64,000 nt of DNA from Streptomyces sp. NBC_00582 (GTDB lineage Bacteria > Actinomycetota > Actinomycetes > Streptomycetales > Streptomycetaceae). Shown here in pieces: positions 1 to 8,814 of the stretch; the first letter of the stretch is position 1, and the number at the start of each line of letters is the position of its first letter. The stretch lies in assembly GCF_036345155.1 (NCBI RefSeq), contig NZ_CP107772.1:9486001-9550000 (forward strand). The letters are read 5' to 3'. The position numbers and the translations under genes were made by a program. Below the pieces are notes generated by a model. The model searched no databases. It was not told where the DNA came from and saw only the letters and a list, made by a program, of their open reading frames with translations.

Positions 1-314
1 GGCGGCTGCGTCCCCGCCCGGTGTACGCGCTCGGGCTCAGCCTCGCCACGGTGGCCGCGTTCGGCCCGGCGATCCGTCCCTGGTACGCGCTGTGGGGCCT
101 GTTCCTCATCGCCGCCGCGGCCCCCAGCACCTCCGTACGCCACCGTACGGCGGCGGTGGCCGGGGTCCTCGCCCTGGCCGTGCTGCCCGACGGCGGGCCC
201 GCCGACGGCGGCCGGTTGCTCCTCGCGCTCTGCGGCGGCGCGCTCGCCGTCGTCGTCCTGTGGCAGGCCCACCTCGCGGCACAGGGGCCGGCCGCTCTGG
301 GACGTACGGCATGA
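1..314 (+). CDS. Polyprenol-phosphomannose-dependent mannosyltransferase, MptB-like, C-terminal part only
   Basis: The reading frame is open at the left edge, so only the last ~104 residues are present and the start lies outside the window. What is visible is two or three hydrophobic segments (for example ALWGLFLIAAAAP and LLLALCGGALAVVVLW), which fits the last membrane helices of a GT-C fold glycosyltransferase. The MptB-like assignment rests on these helices and on the adjacent GT87-type enzyme; both kinds use polyprenyl-phosphate mannose at the outer face of the membrane. The stop overlaps the next start in an ATGA arrangement, so the two genes are probably translationally coupled. The family call is moderate because no catalytic region is in view. 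Confidence 0.55.
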   Translation, partial: RLRPRPVYALGLSLATVAAFGPAIRPWYALWGLFLIAAAAPSTSVRHRTAAVAGVLALAVLPDGGPADGGRLLLALCGGALAVVVLWQAHLAAQGPAALGRTA

Positions 315-1696
315 GAGCACCCGCCACGGACCGTGGCAGCCTGCTGCTGCTCGGCTGCCTCGTCGCGGCCGTCACCCTCTTCACCGCCATGGTCCCGCTG
401 CTGCGCGACTGGTTCGACCTGCGCGTCTACTACGGCACCGTCAACACCTGGATGCACCACGGCGGCCGTGTCTACGACTACCGGGTGCCGGGTACGCCGT
501 ACGGCTTCACCTATCCGCCGTTCGCGGCCGTGACCATGCTGCCGATGGCGCTGGTCGGTCTGCGGACCGCGATCGTGGCCGCCCTGCTGCTCAACCTGGC
601 GGCGCTCGCGGCCGTCGTCCGCGCGCTGGCGGGGCCGGGCTGGCGGCGGCACGGCTGGTACGGCGTGATCCTCGGCGCCTGTGTCCTCGCGCTGTTCGAA
701 CCGCTGCGGGACACCTTCAGCTTCGGACAGGTCAACCTGCTCCTGCTGGCCCTCGTCCTGGCCGACGCCCGGCTGTTGGCGAGCGGCCGGGGGCGCTGGG
801 CCGGCGTCGGGATCGGGCTCGCGGCAGCCGTGAAGCTCACCCCGGCCGTCTTCATCGGGCTGCTGCTCCTCGCCCGCCGCCGACGCGCGGCCGCCGTCGC
901 GACGGCCGTCGCGCTCGCCGCCACGGCGTGCGCGGCGCTGGTCGCCCCGGACGCGTCCCGGTTCTACTGGACCGAGGCGCTGTGGGACACCAGCCGCGTG
1001 GGCCGGCTCGGCTATGTCTCGAACCAGTCGCTCCAGGGGGTGCTGGCCCGGCTCGGCGTGGAGAGCAGGGCCGTGTGGGCGGTGCTGGTCGTGGTGGTGC
1101 TGTGCGTGTGGGCGCGGCGGGCCCGGCAGGCCGTGACCGCCGGTGACTGGCAGGCGGCCTTCGCCCTCACGGGGGCCACCGCCTGCCTGGTCAGCCCGGT
1201 CACCTGGGTGCACCATCTGGTGTGGCTGCTGCCGTCCTTCGCCGTCCTGCTCCGTACGGGGCACGCGCGTGTGGCGGGTGCCCTGTACGCGGTGCTGTGC
1301 ACCAGCGTGGTGTGGCTCTGGTTCGACGACGCGTCCGGCGTCGACGGCTTCCTCGGCAGCAACACCTACACCTGGGTCACCCTGGGCCTGCTGCTGTTCC
1401 TGCCGGTCGGTCATCTCCGCGCGGAGCGCCGCCCCACGAGCCACAGCGCCAGCGCGACGGCGGACCCGCCCAGTACGGCGGCTCCCGCGATCGCCGCCGC
1501 CTGCGACCAGCCCGGACGTCCCTCGACGGCGGCCACGGGGACGGCCGCCGAGTGTGCCGCGGACCGCGCCACCGGGTCGGCCACCGGCCCGGCGGCGGGC
1601 CTGGGCCGGGCGCGCAGCGCGTCCAGCGACCCGACCGGTTCGACCCGCCCCTCGGCGGCGAACCCCCAGTCGAGCAGCTCGCGCGCCTCCTCGTAG
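311..1696 (+). CDS. GT87-family (DUF2029) polyprenol-mannose alpha-mannosyltransferase with antisense-overlapping tail
   Basis: Integral membrane glycosyltransferase of 461 residues. The first ~370 residues hold about nine or ten hydrophobic helices. A loop after the first helix has the DLRVYYGTVNTW and YTYPP-like (FTYPPFAAV) motifs, and further on come FGQVNLLLL and AVKLTPAVFIGLLLL, all typical of the DUF2029/GT87 alpha-(1,2)-mannosyltransferases. These transfer mannose from polyprenyl phosphate on the outer membrane face. The start overlaps the preceding stop (ATGA). After the last helix (LLLFLPVGHLR) the frame continues for ~90 low-complexity Ser/Ala/Pro/Thr residues. These are the exact antisense of the 3' end of the convergent carboxypeptidase gene, so the tail is probably a read-on caused by loss of the original stop rather than a domain. 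Confidence 0.8.
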   Translation: MRAPATDRGSLLLLGCLVAAVTLFTAMVPLLRDWFDLRVYYGTVNTWMHHGGRVYDYRVPGTPYGFTYPPFAAVTMLPMALVGLRTAIVAALLLNLAALAAVVRALAGPGWRRHGWYGVILGACVLALFEPLRDTFSFGQVNLLLLALVLADARLLASGRGRWAGVGIGLAAAVKLTPAVFIGLLLLARRRRAAAVATAVALAATACAALVAPDASRFYWTEALWDTSRVGRLGYVSNQSLQGVLARLGVESRAVWAVLVVVVLCVWARRARQAVTAGDWQAAFALTGATACLVSPVTWVHHLVWLLPSFAVLLRTGHARVAGALYAVLCTSVVWLWFDDASGVDGFLGSNTYTWVTLGLLLFLPVGHLRAERRPTSHSASATADPPSTAAPAIAAACDQPGRPSTAATGTAAECAADRATGSATGPAAGLGRARSASSDPTGSTRPSAANPQSSSSRASS

Positions 1697-2613
1697 ACGG
1701 CGTACCCGCCGCCCTGCCGGGGGTTCATCACCGTCACGAGGAGGGTGCGTCCGTCCCTGCGGGCGGCGGCGACCAGGGTGTTGCCGGCGTTGGTCGTGTA
1801 GCCGTTCTTGACCCCGATGAGCCCCGGGTACGGCTCGACGCCGTCGTGCCCGGTCAGCAGCCGGTTGGTGTTGGCGATGCCGTACGACCCTCCCGCCCGG
1901 CCCGGGAAGGTCGCCTCCGCCAGGCCGCAGTACCGCGAGAAGTCCGCCCTGCGCAGCCCGGCCCTGCCGAACACCGCCAGGTCGTACGCCGACGACACCT
2001 GACCGGGTGTGTCGTATCCGTCGGGCGAGCGGACGTGGGTGTCCAGCGCGCCCAGCGCCCGCGCCTTCTCCTGCATCCGCGCGGTCGTCGCCCGCCAGCC
2101 GCCGCTGAGGGCGGCCAGGACGTGCACGGCGTCGTTGCCGGAGTTGAGGAACACCCCCCGCCACAGATCGGCGACCGAGTACGTCTGCCCCTCGGCGACC
2201 CCGACGAGACTGCTGCCCGGCCCGATGTCCGCGAGCTCCTCCTCGGACACCTCGTGCCGGACGCCCGCCGGCAGGACCGGCAGCACGGTGAGGGCGAACA
2301 GGGTCTTCAGCGTGCTGGCGGGCGGCAGTCTGCGGTGCGCGTTCGCCGCGGCGAGCACCTCGCCGCTGTCCGCGTCGGCCACCAGCCAGGACAGCGCCGA
2401 GAGGTCCGGTACCTCGGGGGCCGCGCGGTCGGGTCTGACCTGCGTCCCCGGACGGAAGAGGAGCGACGGCTTCGGGGTGTGCGCCCGGGACGGCGCCCCG
2501 GCCTGCGGGGCTCCGGGCGGGGCGGCGACCGCGCTGGACCCGAGGGCCAGGGCACCTGCCGCACAGAAGACACCGGCCGACAGTCCGACCCGAGAAGGGA
2601 ATCCGATCTTCAT
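1411..2613 (-). CDS. D-alanyl-D-alanine carboxypeptidase (low-molecular-weight PBP, peptidase S11)
   Basis: Secreted, membrane-anchored 400-residue enzyme that trims the terminal D-Ala of peptidoglycan stem peptides. It has an N-terminal signal peptide (MKIGFPSRVG followed by a hydrophobic Ala-rich core ending in AVAAPP). The three catalytic motifs of the S11 family are present: S100-T-L-K103 (in PPASTLKT), S158-G-N (FLNSGND) and K269-N-G (GVKNGYTT, the usual KTG being KNG here). A C-terminal membrane helix (AAAIAGAAVLGGSAVALALWLVG) is followed by RRSARR, the normal anchor for this class in Streptomyces. The chosen ATG precedes the signal peptide. The 3' 286 bp overlap the GT87 gene on the opposite strand. 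Confidence 0.9.
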   Translation of the reverse strand: MKIGFPSRVGLSAGVFCAAGALALGSSAVAAPPGAPQAGAPSRAHTPKPSLLFRPGTQVRPDRAAPEVPDLSALSWLVADADSGEVLAAANAHRRLPPASTLKTLFALTVLPVLPAGVRHEVSEEELADIGPGSSLVGVAEGQTYSVADLWRGVFLNSGNDAVHVLAALSGGWRATTARMQEKARALGALDTHVRSPDGYDTPGQVSSAYDLAVFGRAGLRRADFSRYCGLAEATFPGRAGGSYGIANTNRLLTGHDGVEPYPGLIGVKNGYTTNAGNTLVAAARRDGRTLLVTVMNPRQGGGYAVYEEARELLDWGFAAEGRVEPVGSLDALRARPRPAAGPVADPVARSAAHSAAVPVAAVEGRPGWSQAAAIAGAAVLGGSAVALALWLVGRRSARR

Positions 2614-2696
2614 ATGATCAACGTAGGAATCGGTGGGGCGTTCCTCGTGCTGCCCGTGCCGTAGGCCGGTCGGCGAGCACCCGGATGCCGCACGCC

Positions 2697-3839
<1,143 letters not shown>

Positions 3840-4038
3840 GGTGGTGGGTCCTTTCACGGACGGACGGCATGTGACATGCGAAGAGGGGGTGGGGCCGCGA
3901 GGCGAGGGCGCACGGCGCACCTCGGGCGGCGGGAAGCAGCACCTCGGGCACGGCGGAGGGGGTCCGCTGCCGAGAGGGTGCGGGAAGGCCACTGCGCCGG
4001 CCGACGGAAGCGGCGGGCGAGTCAGCGAACTGAAGGAA

Positions 4039-4081
4039 GATCAGTACCGGGCCCGGAACGGGACTTACACAGGTACTGATC
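4039..4081 (-). promoter_or_regulatory. Inverted repeat in the leader/promoter of the short rho gene
   Basis: GATCAGTACC (4039-4048) and GGTACTGATC (4072-4081) form a perfect 10-bp inverted repeat with a 23-bp spacer. On the minus strand a possible -10 (TACAGT) lies immediately upstream, which would put the repeat at the start of the transcript, either as an operator or as a 5' hairpin. The ~200 bases between the repeat and the rho ATG (3840-4038) contain no gene I can support. A short out-of-frame His-rich reading frame there is composition-driven. From 4082 to 4197 nothing else is visible. Confidence 0.55.
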
Positions 4082-4197
4082 GCACTGTACCACAGGGTTG
4101 CGCCGGGTGGGCTGGGGCCTGTCGTTCGGATCAGGTCGCAGGGAAGGAACGGGACTGCTCGGCGCCGGCGTCTGCGGCGTGATCCGAACGACGGGCC

Positions 4198-4608
4198 CTA
4201 GCGCAGACGCCCCAGCACATCGGGGGAGAGGCGCTCGGCGAGCTGTTCGAGCAGGGCGATCGTGTCCGCGATCCGCTCGGGGTCGTCCGTCCCCAGGGCG
4301 GCCGCGAGGGCGGAGTCGACGGGGGTCGCGGCCACCTCGGCGCGGCGGCCCGAGACCCCGGGGTTGCGGCGGAGCAGGGTGCGGCGGCGGTCGGCCGGGT
4401 CCGGTGCCGTCACCACCGAGCCGGCCTCCTTCAGCCGCGCCACGCACCCGGACACCGCGCTCTGCGGGAGCCCCGTGCGGGCCGCGATCTCGCCGACGGT
4501 GGTGTCGGAGTGCGTGTAGACGTCGAGCAGCACGATCAGCATGGAGTGGGTGCCGGTGGACCGGAGGCCGACGCCCTCGGTGGGGATGGCCTCCTCGCCG
4601 ATCTTCAT
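4198..4608 (-). pseudogene. MarR-family regulator, 5' end lost at a deletion junction
   Basis: The frame encodes a winged-helix MarR regulator: VGEIAARTGLPQSAVSG (recognition helix region), CVARLKEAGSVVTAPDP, then the wing DPADRRRTLL. A C-terminal dimerisation helix follows (ERIADTIALLEQLAERLS). Upstream of LGTLMKIGEE the similarity stops abruptly, at the same point where a divergent hydrolase gene begins in mid-domain. An internal ATG (MKIGEEAIP) would give a 136-residue protein with an intact DNA-binding domain but a shortened N-terminal dimerisation helix and no obvious own promoter. It could be weakly functional; I treat it as a remnant. Confidence 0.65.
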
Positions 4609-4616
4609 CAGCGTGC

Positions 4617-5028
4617 CGAGCTGGACGAGATGCGGGCCGTGTTCGAGCGCGACGGCTGGATCGCCGGGGTGCGGCGGATCGGCGAGCTGCTCGGCATCGA
4701 CCCCGCCCGGCAGGAGACCGAGCCCGGCGCCCGGCCGGCCCCGCTCGACGCCTCGCGCGAGGCGAACTTCGACTTCTTCATCCGCCACGACGCCCTCACC
4801 GTGCGGGACGCCGATCTGACCCCCGCCGAGCTCGACGCGCTGGGGGCGGGCCCCGTCCGTGTGGTCCCCGCCGCCGGACACACCACTCCCCGCACCGTCT
4901 TCGACTACCGCTGCGCCGAGGAGCTGGCCGCCGGACTCGGCGTCGGTCCGACCCACTTCCCCGGCGGCCACAACGGCAACATCACCCACCCGCGGGGCTT
5001 CGCGCGGACCCTGCGCGCCGTGCTCTGA
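4617..5028 (+). pseudogene. Alpha/beta hydrolase, C-terminal half only
   Basis: About 135 codons recognisable as the second half of an alpha/beta-fold hydrolase: the cap-like helix (MRAVFERDGWIAGVRRIGE), the strand with the acidic residue region ([14 protein letters not shown]) and the C-terminal HFPGGHNGNITHP, whose His would be the catalytic one. The first half, with the oxyanion loop and nucleophile elbow, is missing. The break at about 4613-4622 coincides with the 5' break of the divergent MarR gene. The simplest reading is a single deletion that removed the divergent promoter region and the 5' ends of both genes. Confidence 0.7.
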
Positions 5029-5122
5029 CACCGCGGCGCGGGCGTCCCCCGCATACCAGCCAGACGAACCCGGCCTCTCCGAGGTTTACGGCAGATGTCC
5101 CTAGAGCGTAACGATCCAGCAC

Positions 5123-5137
5123 GTCAAGGGCCTTGAC
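5123..5137. promoter_or_regulatory. 15-bp perfect palindrome upstream of the Pro-rich membrane protein gene
   Basis: GTCAAGGGCCTTGAC is a perfect inverted repeat (7-bp arms around one G), 26 bp before the ATG of the next gene. CCTTATCT close to that ATG resembles a -10, so the transcript may be leaderless and the palindrome would sit over the -35 area. The same half-sites (CCTTGAC/GTCAAGG) occur in reversed order upstream of the ring hydroxylase gene at 31315-31329. Confidence 0.45.
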
Positions 5138-5163
5138 TGCCAACCGACCCTTATCTTCACGTC

Positions 5164-6084
5164 ATGTCCACGCCGCCTGAGCCTCCGCAGCAGCACCAAC
5201 CGCCGTCCGACGCTCCGGCCCAGCCGAGCGCGTACCCCTACCCGAGCCCGCAGTCGCCGGGCCCCGGCGGCCCCCTGGGATTCCCGCCGGCCGCGCCCGC
5301 GACCCAGGCGGGCCAGCAGCAGATCTACGCCCAGCCGACCCTGGTCGGCGTACCCGCACAGCCCGGCCAGCCCGGTCAGCCGCCCCAGCCCCAGCCGGGC
5401 AACCCCTACGTCCAGCAGGGCCCGTACCCGGTCGTCGGACCGCCGCCCGGCGGCGGGGGCGGCGGCGCGGGAAGAGCCGTCCTGTGGGCCGCCCTCGGCG
5501 CGCTGGTGGCCTCCGCCGCCTGGGCGGCCGGCGTCTTCCTGATCGCCGCGGGCGACAAGGCGGACCTCGCCGGGTACACGGCGCCGGCGAACCTGTGCAA
5601 CGCCCTCGACTACTCGTCCTTCAAGGAGGAGTACCCCGACAACGACGGCACCCCGACCCGCAACCGGCTCGAGGACGACGCCCTCGACGAGGGCCTGTGC
5701 AGCATCAACCTGAAGAAGACCACGTCGACGTACGCGGACGCGTACCTCTACGCCCAGCTCGACCTGCACAAGAAGACCGACCCCGAACCGGAGTTCACGG
5801 CCACCTGGAAGAACTACGGCGACAGCCACACCGGGTACGACGTGGAGACCGTCACCGGCATCGGCGACGAGGCCTATCTCGTCAGTGACGACACCACCTC
5901 CGGCTCGTCGAGCGGCTCGCTCTACGCGACGCTCGCCGTACGGGACGGCTGGGTGACGTACACGATGACCTACAGCGCCTACTACTCCTCGTACGACGAC
6001 GACAAGGACCCGCCGACCCTCGACGAGGTCTCGGACATGCTGAAGACGGACACGAGGACGACCCTGGCGGACCTCAAGGACTGA
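5164..6084 (+). CDS. Pro/Gln-rich single-pass membrane protein with extracytoplasmic domain
   Basis: 306 residues. Residues 1-~100 are a Pro/Gln/Gly-rich cytoplasmic tail (repeats such as AQPGQPGQPPQPQPG). A single membrane helix follows at ~106-127 (VLWAALGALVASAAWAAGVFLIAAG), then a ~175-residue acidic outer domain with two Cys (NLCNALDY, GLCSINLKK) probably in a disulfide. The build is that of the DUF3558-like or DUF4333-like lipoprotein/membrane proteins common in Streptomyces, for which no biochemical role is established. The ATG follows a CCTTATCT box by only a few bases, so leaderless translation is plausible. The neighbours are decayed genes, so context gives no function. Confidence 0.75.
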   Translation: MSTPPEPPQQHQPPSDAPAQPSAYPYPSPQSPGPGGPLGFPPAAPATQAGQQQIYAQPTLVGVPAQPGQPGQPPQPQPGNPYVQQGPYPVVGPPPGGGGGGAGRAVLWAALGALVASAAWAAGVFLIAAGDKADLAGYTAPANLCNALDYSSFKEEYPDNDGTPTRNRLEDDALDEGLCSINLKKTTSTYADAYLYAQLDLHKKTDPEPEFTATWKNYGDSHTGYDVETVTGIGDEAYLVSDDTTSGSSSGSLYATLAVRDGWVTYTMTYSAYYSSYDDDKDPPTLDEVSDMLKTDTRTTLADLKD

Positions 6085-6140
6085 GGTCCGCCACTGTTCG
6101 CCCGGTCCTGACGGCACGGTGGCCGGCACCCCCCGCCGCG

Positions 6141-6233
6141 TCAGCGGTCGGCCACCGGCGCGTCCAGCGCGTTCGTGATCGCCTACACCCCGCCGTGCGC
6201 CGCGTACCCGCCGTCCACGGTGATCTCCGCGCG
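6141..6233 (-). pseudogene. C-terminal tail of a short-chain dehydrogenase with an in-frame nonsense codon
   Basis: On the minus strand the sequence reads RAEITVDGGYAAHGGV-stop-AITNALDAPVADR-stop. This is the typical end of an SDR oxidoreductase (cofactor-domain strand EITVDGG followed by a GGVKAI-type tail), with TAG at 6185-6183 where Lys is expected. Only ~30 codons remain. The fragment abuts beta-helix gene sequence directly, so it is a rearrangement leftover. Confidence 0.6.
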
Positions 6234-7000
6234 TCAGCTTCAGCCCGCTGCCGCCCTCCACCGACAGCGCGCCCCAGGTCTCCGAGAACACCGTGGAGTC
6301 GAGGTAGGTGGCCCGGCTGTTCCTGCCGATGAGGTTGGTGGCGCGGACGTTGCCGTCCAGGCCCAGCATCCACGGCACGGACTGCATGTACGGGGTCTCG
6401 ACGGGGTGCCGTAGCCATACGCCCCGGTGTTTCCGACATGGCTGTTGATCGCGCCATCGGCGACGCCACCGTCCGCGTCCTCGGCTCCCGCTTCGACGTC
6501 GGCAGCTACGCCACGATCATCGCGGGCCCCGCGGCCGTCGTGCACTACGGCGACAGCACCCGGGACGCCGTCGCCGCGCTCAACACCGAGCTGGAACTCG
6601 GTCTGTCGCCGGCCGAGTTGAAGGCCCTGCCGGTGCGCAACACGGTCGTGAACCCGGGCCACTTCGGCTACATGTTCTTCGGCGCGGGTACCCTCACCCT
6701 CGACGGCGGCACGGTCGTCAGCTCCGAGCGCGCCACCTTCCTCGACAAGGGCCAGCAGACCGCCATCACGGTCGACGGCTCGAAGGGCGCCCGCCTCAAC
6801 CCGGCCGACGGGGTCATCCTGCAGATGATCGAGCCGGACGACCCGGGCCCGGTCAACGTCAACGGCAAGATGATCCCTGAGCCTCGCCGCCGACGCGGCA
6901 GTGAAGGCGCCGCGCGGCAAGGCGGTGACGCTGACCGTGGACGGCACGGTCACCGCGATCACCCCGGGCAGCAGGTGCGCTCACCCTCACGGTCGCCTGA
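6232..7000 (+). pseudogene. Scrambled beta-helix (pectate-lyase-fold-like) secreted protein gene
   Basis: Segments of one protein are found on both strands. On the minus strand (6232-6405) is a piece with ETPYMQSVPWMLGLDGN, RNSRATYLDSTVFSETWG and GGSGLKLT. A second minus-strand piece (about 6400-6446) reads INSHVGNTGAYGYGT. On the plus strand (6447-6890) follow IGDATVRVLGSRFDVGSYATII, then FGAGTLTLDGG and a PDDPGPVNVNGKM segment. A jump then leads to LAADAAVKAPRGKAVTLTVDG, and a frameshift near 6971 precedes GALTLTVA and the stop at 6998-7000. From memory this resembles a Streptomyces family of right-handed beta-helix proteins. The local inversions, internal deletion and frameshift mean no functional product. 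Confidence 0.6.
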
Positions 7001-7018
7001 CCCGGGGGACCCCGACCG

Positions 7019-7426
7019 TCAGGAGGCGGAGGCCGACCGGGCCTCCGCCTCCTTCACGATGTCGTCGAACCGCGCCCCCATCGCCGCCGCGAGCGCCTGC
7101 GCACCCGACAACGGCCGCACCATGACGGTCAGTTCGTCGATCAGCCCCTCCTCGTTCAGATGGATGAAGTCACAGCCGCCGAGCTGCTTGTCGCCCACCC
7201 GCGCCGTGAACACCAGCGCATGGTCGCGCCCCTCGTCCCCGGCGAGCTCACGCTCGTAGCGGAAGTCCTCGAAGACCTGCGACACCGCGCGCAGGATCGC
7301 CGCGGTGATCGCCCTGCCCGGGTACGGCTTGAAGACGACCGGGCTGGTGAACACCACGTCCTCGGCCAGCAGCGCCTCGACGGCCCCGAGATCGCCGGCC
7401 TCGACCGCCTCACGGAACGCGCGCAT
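7019..7426 (-). CDS. SnoaL-like / NTF2-fold protein
   Basis: 135 residues with the NTF2-fold pattern: an N-terminal helix pair (MRAFREAVEAGDLGAVEALLAEDVVF), then the sheet with SPVVFKPYPGRAITAAILRAV, and strands HALVFTARVGDKQLGGCDFIHL and IDELTVMVRPLSG. Members of the SnoaL-like superfamily are small cyclases, isomerases or ligand-binding proteins, and the substrate cannot be read from sequence. It is transcribed divergently from the adjacent PadR regulator across a 76-bp region holding an inverted repeat. That suggests it is the PadR target, perhaps a stress- or ligand-responsive enzyme. Confidence 0.8.
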   Translation of the reverse strand: MRAFREAVEAGDLGAVEALLAEDVVFTSPVVFKPYPGRAITAAILRAVSQVFEDFRYERELAGDEGRDHALVFTARVGDKQLGGCDFIHLNEEGLIDELTVMVRPLSGAQALAAAMGARFDDIVKEAEARSASAS

Positions 7427-7444
7427 CGGATCACTCCATCCAGA

Positions 7445-7462
7445 TAGTCAATTTGTTGAGTA
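7445..7462. promoter_or_regulatory. Candidate PadR operator between the SnoaL-like and PadR genes
   Basis: TAGTCAA-TTTG-TTGAGTA is an inverted repeat with one mismatch in each 7-bp arm, located in the divergent promoter region 19 bp from the SnoaL-like ATG. PadR proteins typically bind such AT-rich dyads and repress themselves and a divergent gene. The PadR ATG is preceded at close range by GTTACCGT, so its transcript may be leaderless. Confidence 0.5.
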
Positions 7463-7502
7463 GGTGCGGACGACAATAATCACCTCCTGTTACCGTGTCC
7501 AC

Positions 7503-8066
7503 ATGTCCCTCAAGTACGCCGTCCTGGCCTCCCTCCTGGAAGGCGAGGCCTCGGGCTACGAGCTGGCCAAGCTCTTCGACGCCTCCTTCGCGAACTTCTG
7601 GTCCTCGACCCCCCAGCAGCTCTACCGGGAGCTGGAGCGGCTCGCGCAGGACGGCCTGATCGAGGCGCGGGTGGTGCAGCAGGAGCGCCGCCCCAACAAG
7701 CGGATGTTCACCCTCACCGAGGCAGGCCGCGCGGACCTGGACGCCTTCGCCGCCACCGCGCCCCGCAGACCCACCGCGATCCGCGACGAACTCCTCATCA
7801 AGATCCAGGCGGTGGACGGCGTCGACCCGGCGGCGGGCCTCGCGCTGATCGAGGAGCGCCTCGGCTGGGCCCGGGCCAAACTGGCCCGCTACCGCCGCGT
7901 CCGGGAACGGATGCTCGCCGGGCGCACCGAGGACGCGTACCTCGCGGGGACCGACCGGATCGGGCCGTACCTCACCCTGATGGCCGGGATCGGCTTCGAG
8001 GAGGAGAACATCCGCTGGTGCGAGCGCGCGACGGTGCTCATCGGGCGCCGGGCCGCCGTAGGCTGA
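7503..8066 (+). CDS. PadR-family transcriptional regulator
   Basis: 187 residues. The N-terminal winged helix has the family signature (MSLKYAVLASLLEGEASGYELAKLF and the QLYRELERLAQDGLIEAR helix with the wing RPNKRMFTLTEAGR). The C-terminal part (from about residue 95) is helical and makes the dimer. PadR proteins are usually repressors of detoxification or metabolic genes that release DNA on binding a phenolic or other small ligand. The likely target is the divergent SnoaL-like gene. The methyltransferase gene starts 6 bp after its stop and may be cotranscribed. Confidence 0.9.
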   Translation: MSLKYAVLASLLEGEASGYELAKLFDASFANFWSSTPQQLYRELERLAQDGLIEARVVQQERRPNKRMFTLTEAGRADLDAFAATAPRRPTAIRDELLIKIQAVDGVDPAAGLALIEERLGWARAKLARYRRVRERMLAGRTEDAYLAGTDRIGPYLTLMAGIGFEEENIRWCERATVLIGRRAAVG

Positions 8067-8071
8067 GGGCG

Positions 8072-8797
8072 ATGTTCAGTCCCGAAGGCCCCAGCCTGCG
8101 CGAACTCGCCGTCCAGGCCCTGTCGTCCGTCGAGCACGGCTACGACCTCCTCGCGCCCAAGTTCGACCACACGCCCTTCCGTACCCCGGACTCCGTGCTG
8201 TCCGCCGTGACCGCCGCCCTCAAGGAGTCCGGCCCCTACGACGACGGCCTCGACCTGTGCTGCGGCACCGGCGCCGGAATGGACGTCCTCACCGCGGTCT
8301 GCGGGCGCGGCGTGACCGGGGTCGACTTCAGCGCGGGCATGCTCGCCGAGGCCCGCGCCCGTACGCCGACGGCCGGGCCGCGGGTGTCCTGGGTGCGCGC
8401 GGACGCCCGCGCCCTGCCCTTCAGGGCCGCCTTCGACCTCGTCGTCAGCTTCGGCGCGTTCGGGCACTTCCTGCCCCGGGAACTGCCCGGCCTGTTCGCC
8501 CAGGTGCACCAGGTGCTGCGGCCCGGCGGCTGCTTCGCCTTCCCCGTGCTCGCCCCGCCGCGCCCCTCGGACCTCGCCTTCTGGATGCTGCTCGGCTTCG
8601 ACGCCGTGATGCGGGTGCGCAACGCCGTGTGGCGGCCGCCGTTCGTGATGTACTACCGCGCCTTCCGGCTCGGCGAGGTGCGAAGGGAACTGGAGCGCGC
8701 CGGGTTCCGGGTGGACCTCCGTGCACTGCCCGAGTTCGGCACGCGCGGTGACGGAAGTCCACGGGTCCGTGTGGTCGAGGCCCGACGGGTCGCCTGA
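8072..8797 (+). CDS. Class I SAM-dependent methyltransferase
   Basis: 241 residues with the Rossmann methyltransferase core: motif I DLCCGTGAGMDVLTAV (residues ~60-75), motif II GVTGVDFSAGMLAEAR, an acidic-loop motif VRADARALPFRAAFDLVVSFGAFGHF, and post-motif HQVLRPGGCFAFPVL. This is the UbiE/Methyltransf_11 type, acting on small molecules. The substrate is unknown. It begins 6 bp after the PadR stop, suggesting cotranscription, and converges on the beta-lactamase-like esterase gene. Confidence 0.88.
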   Translation: MFSPEGPSLRELAVQALSSVEHGYDLLAPKFDHTPFRTPDSVLSAVTAALKESGPYDDGLDLCCGTGAGMDVLTAVCGRGVTGVDFSAGMLAEARARTPTAGPRVSWVRADARALPFRAAFDLVVSFGAFGHFLPRELPGLFAQVHQVLRPGGCFAFPVLAPPRPSDLAFWMLLGFDAVMRVRNAVWRPPFVMYYRAFRLGEVRRELERAGFRVDLRALPEFGTRGDGSPRVRVVEARRVA

Positions 8798-8814
8798 CGC
8801 CGGGCCGGGGCCGG

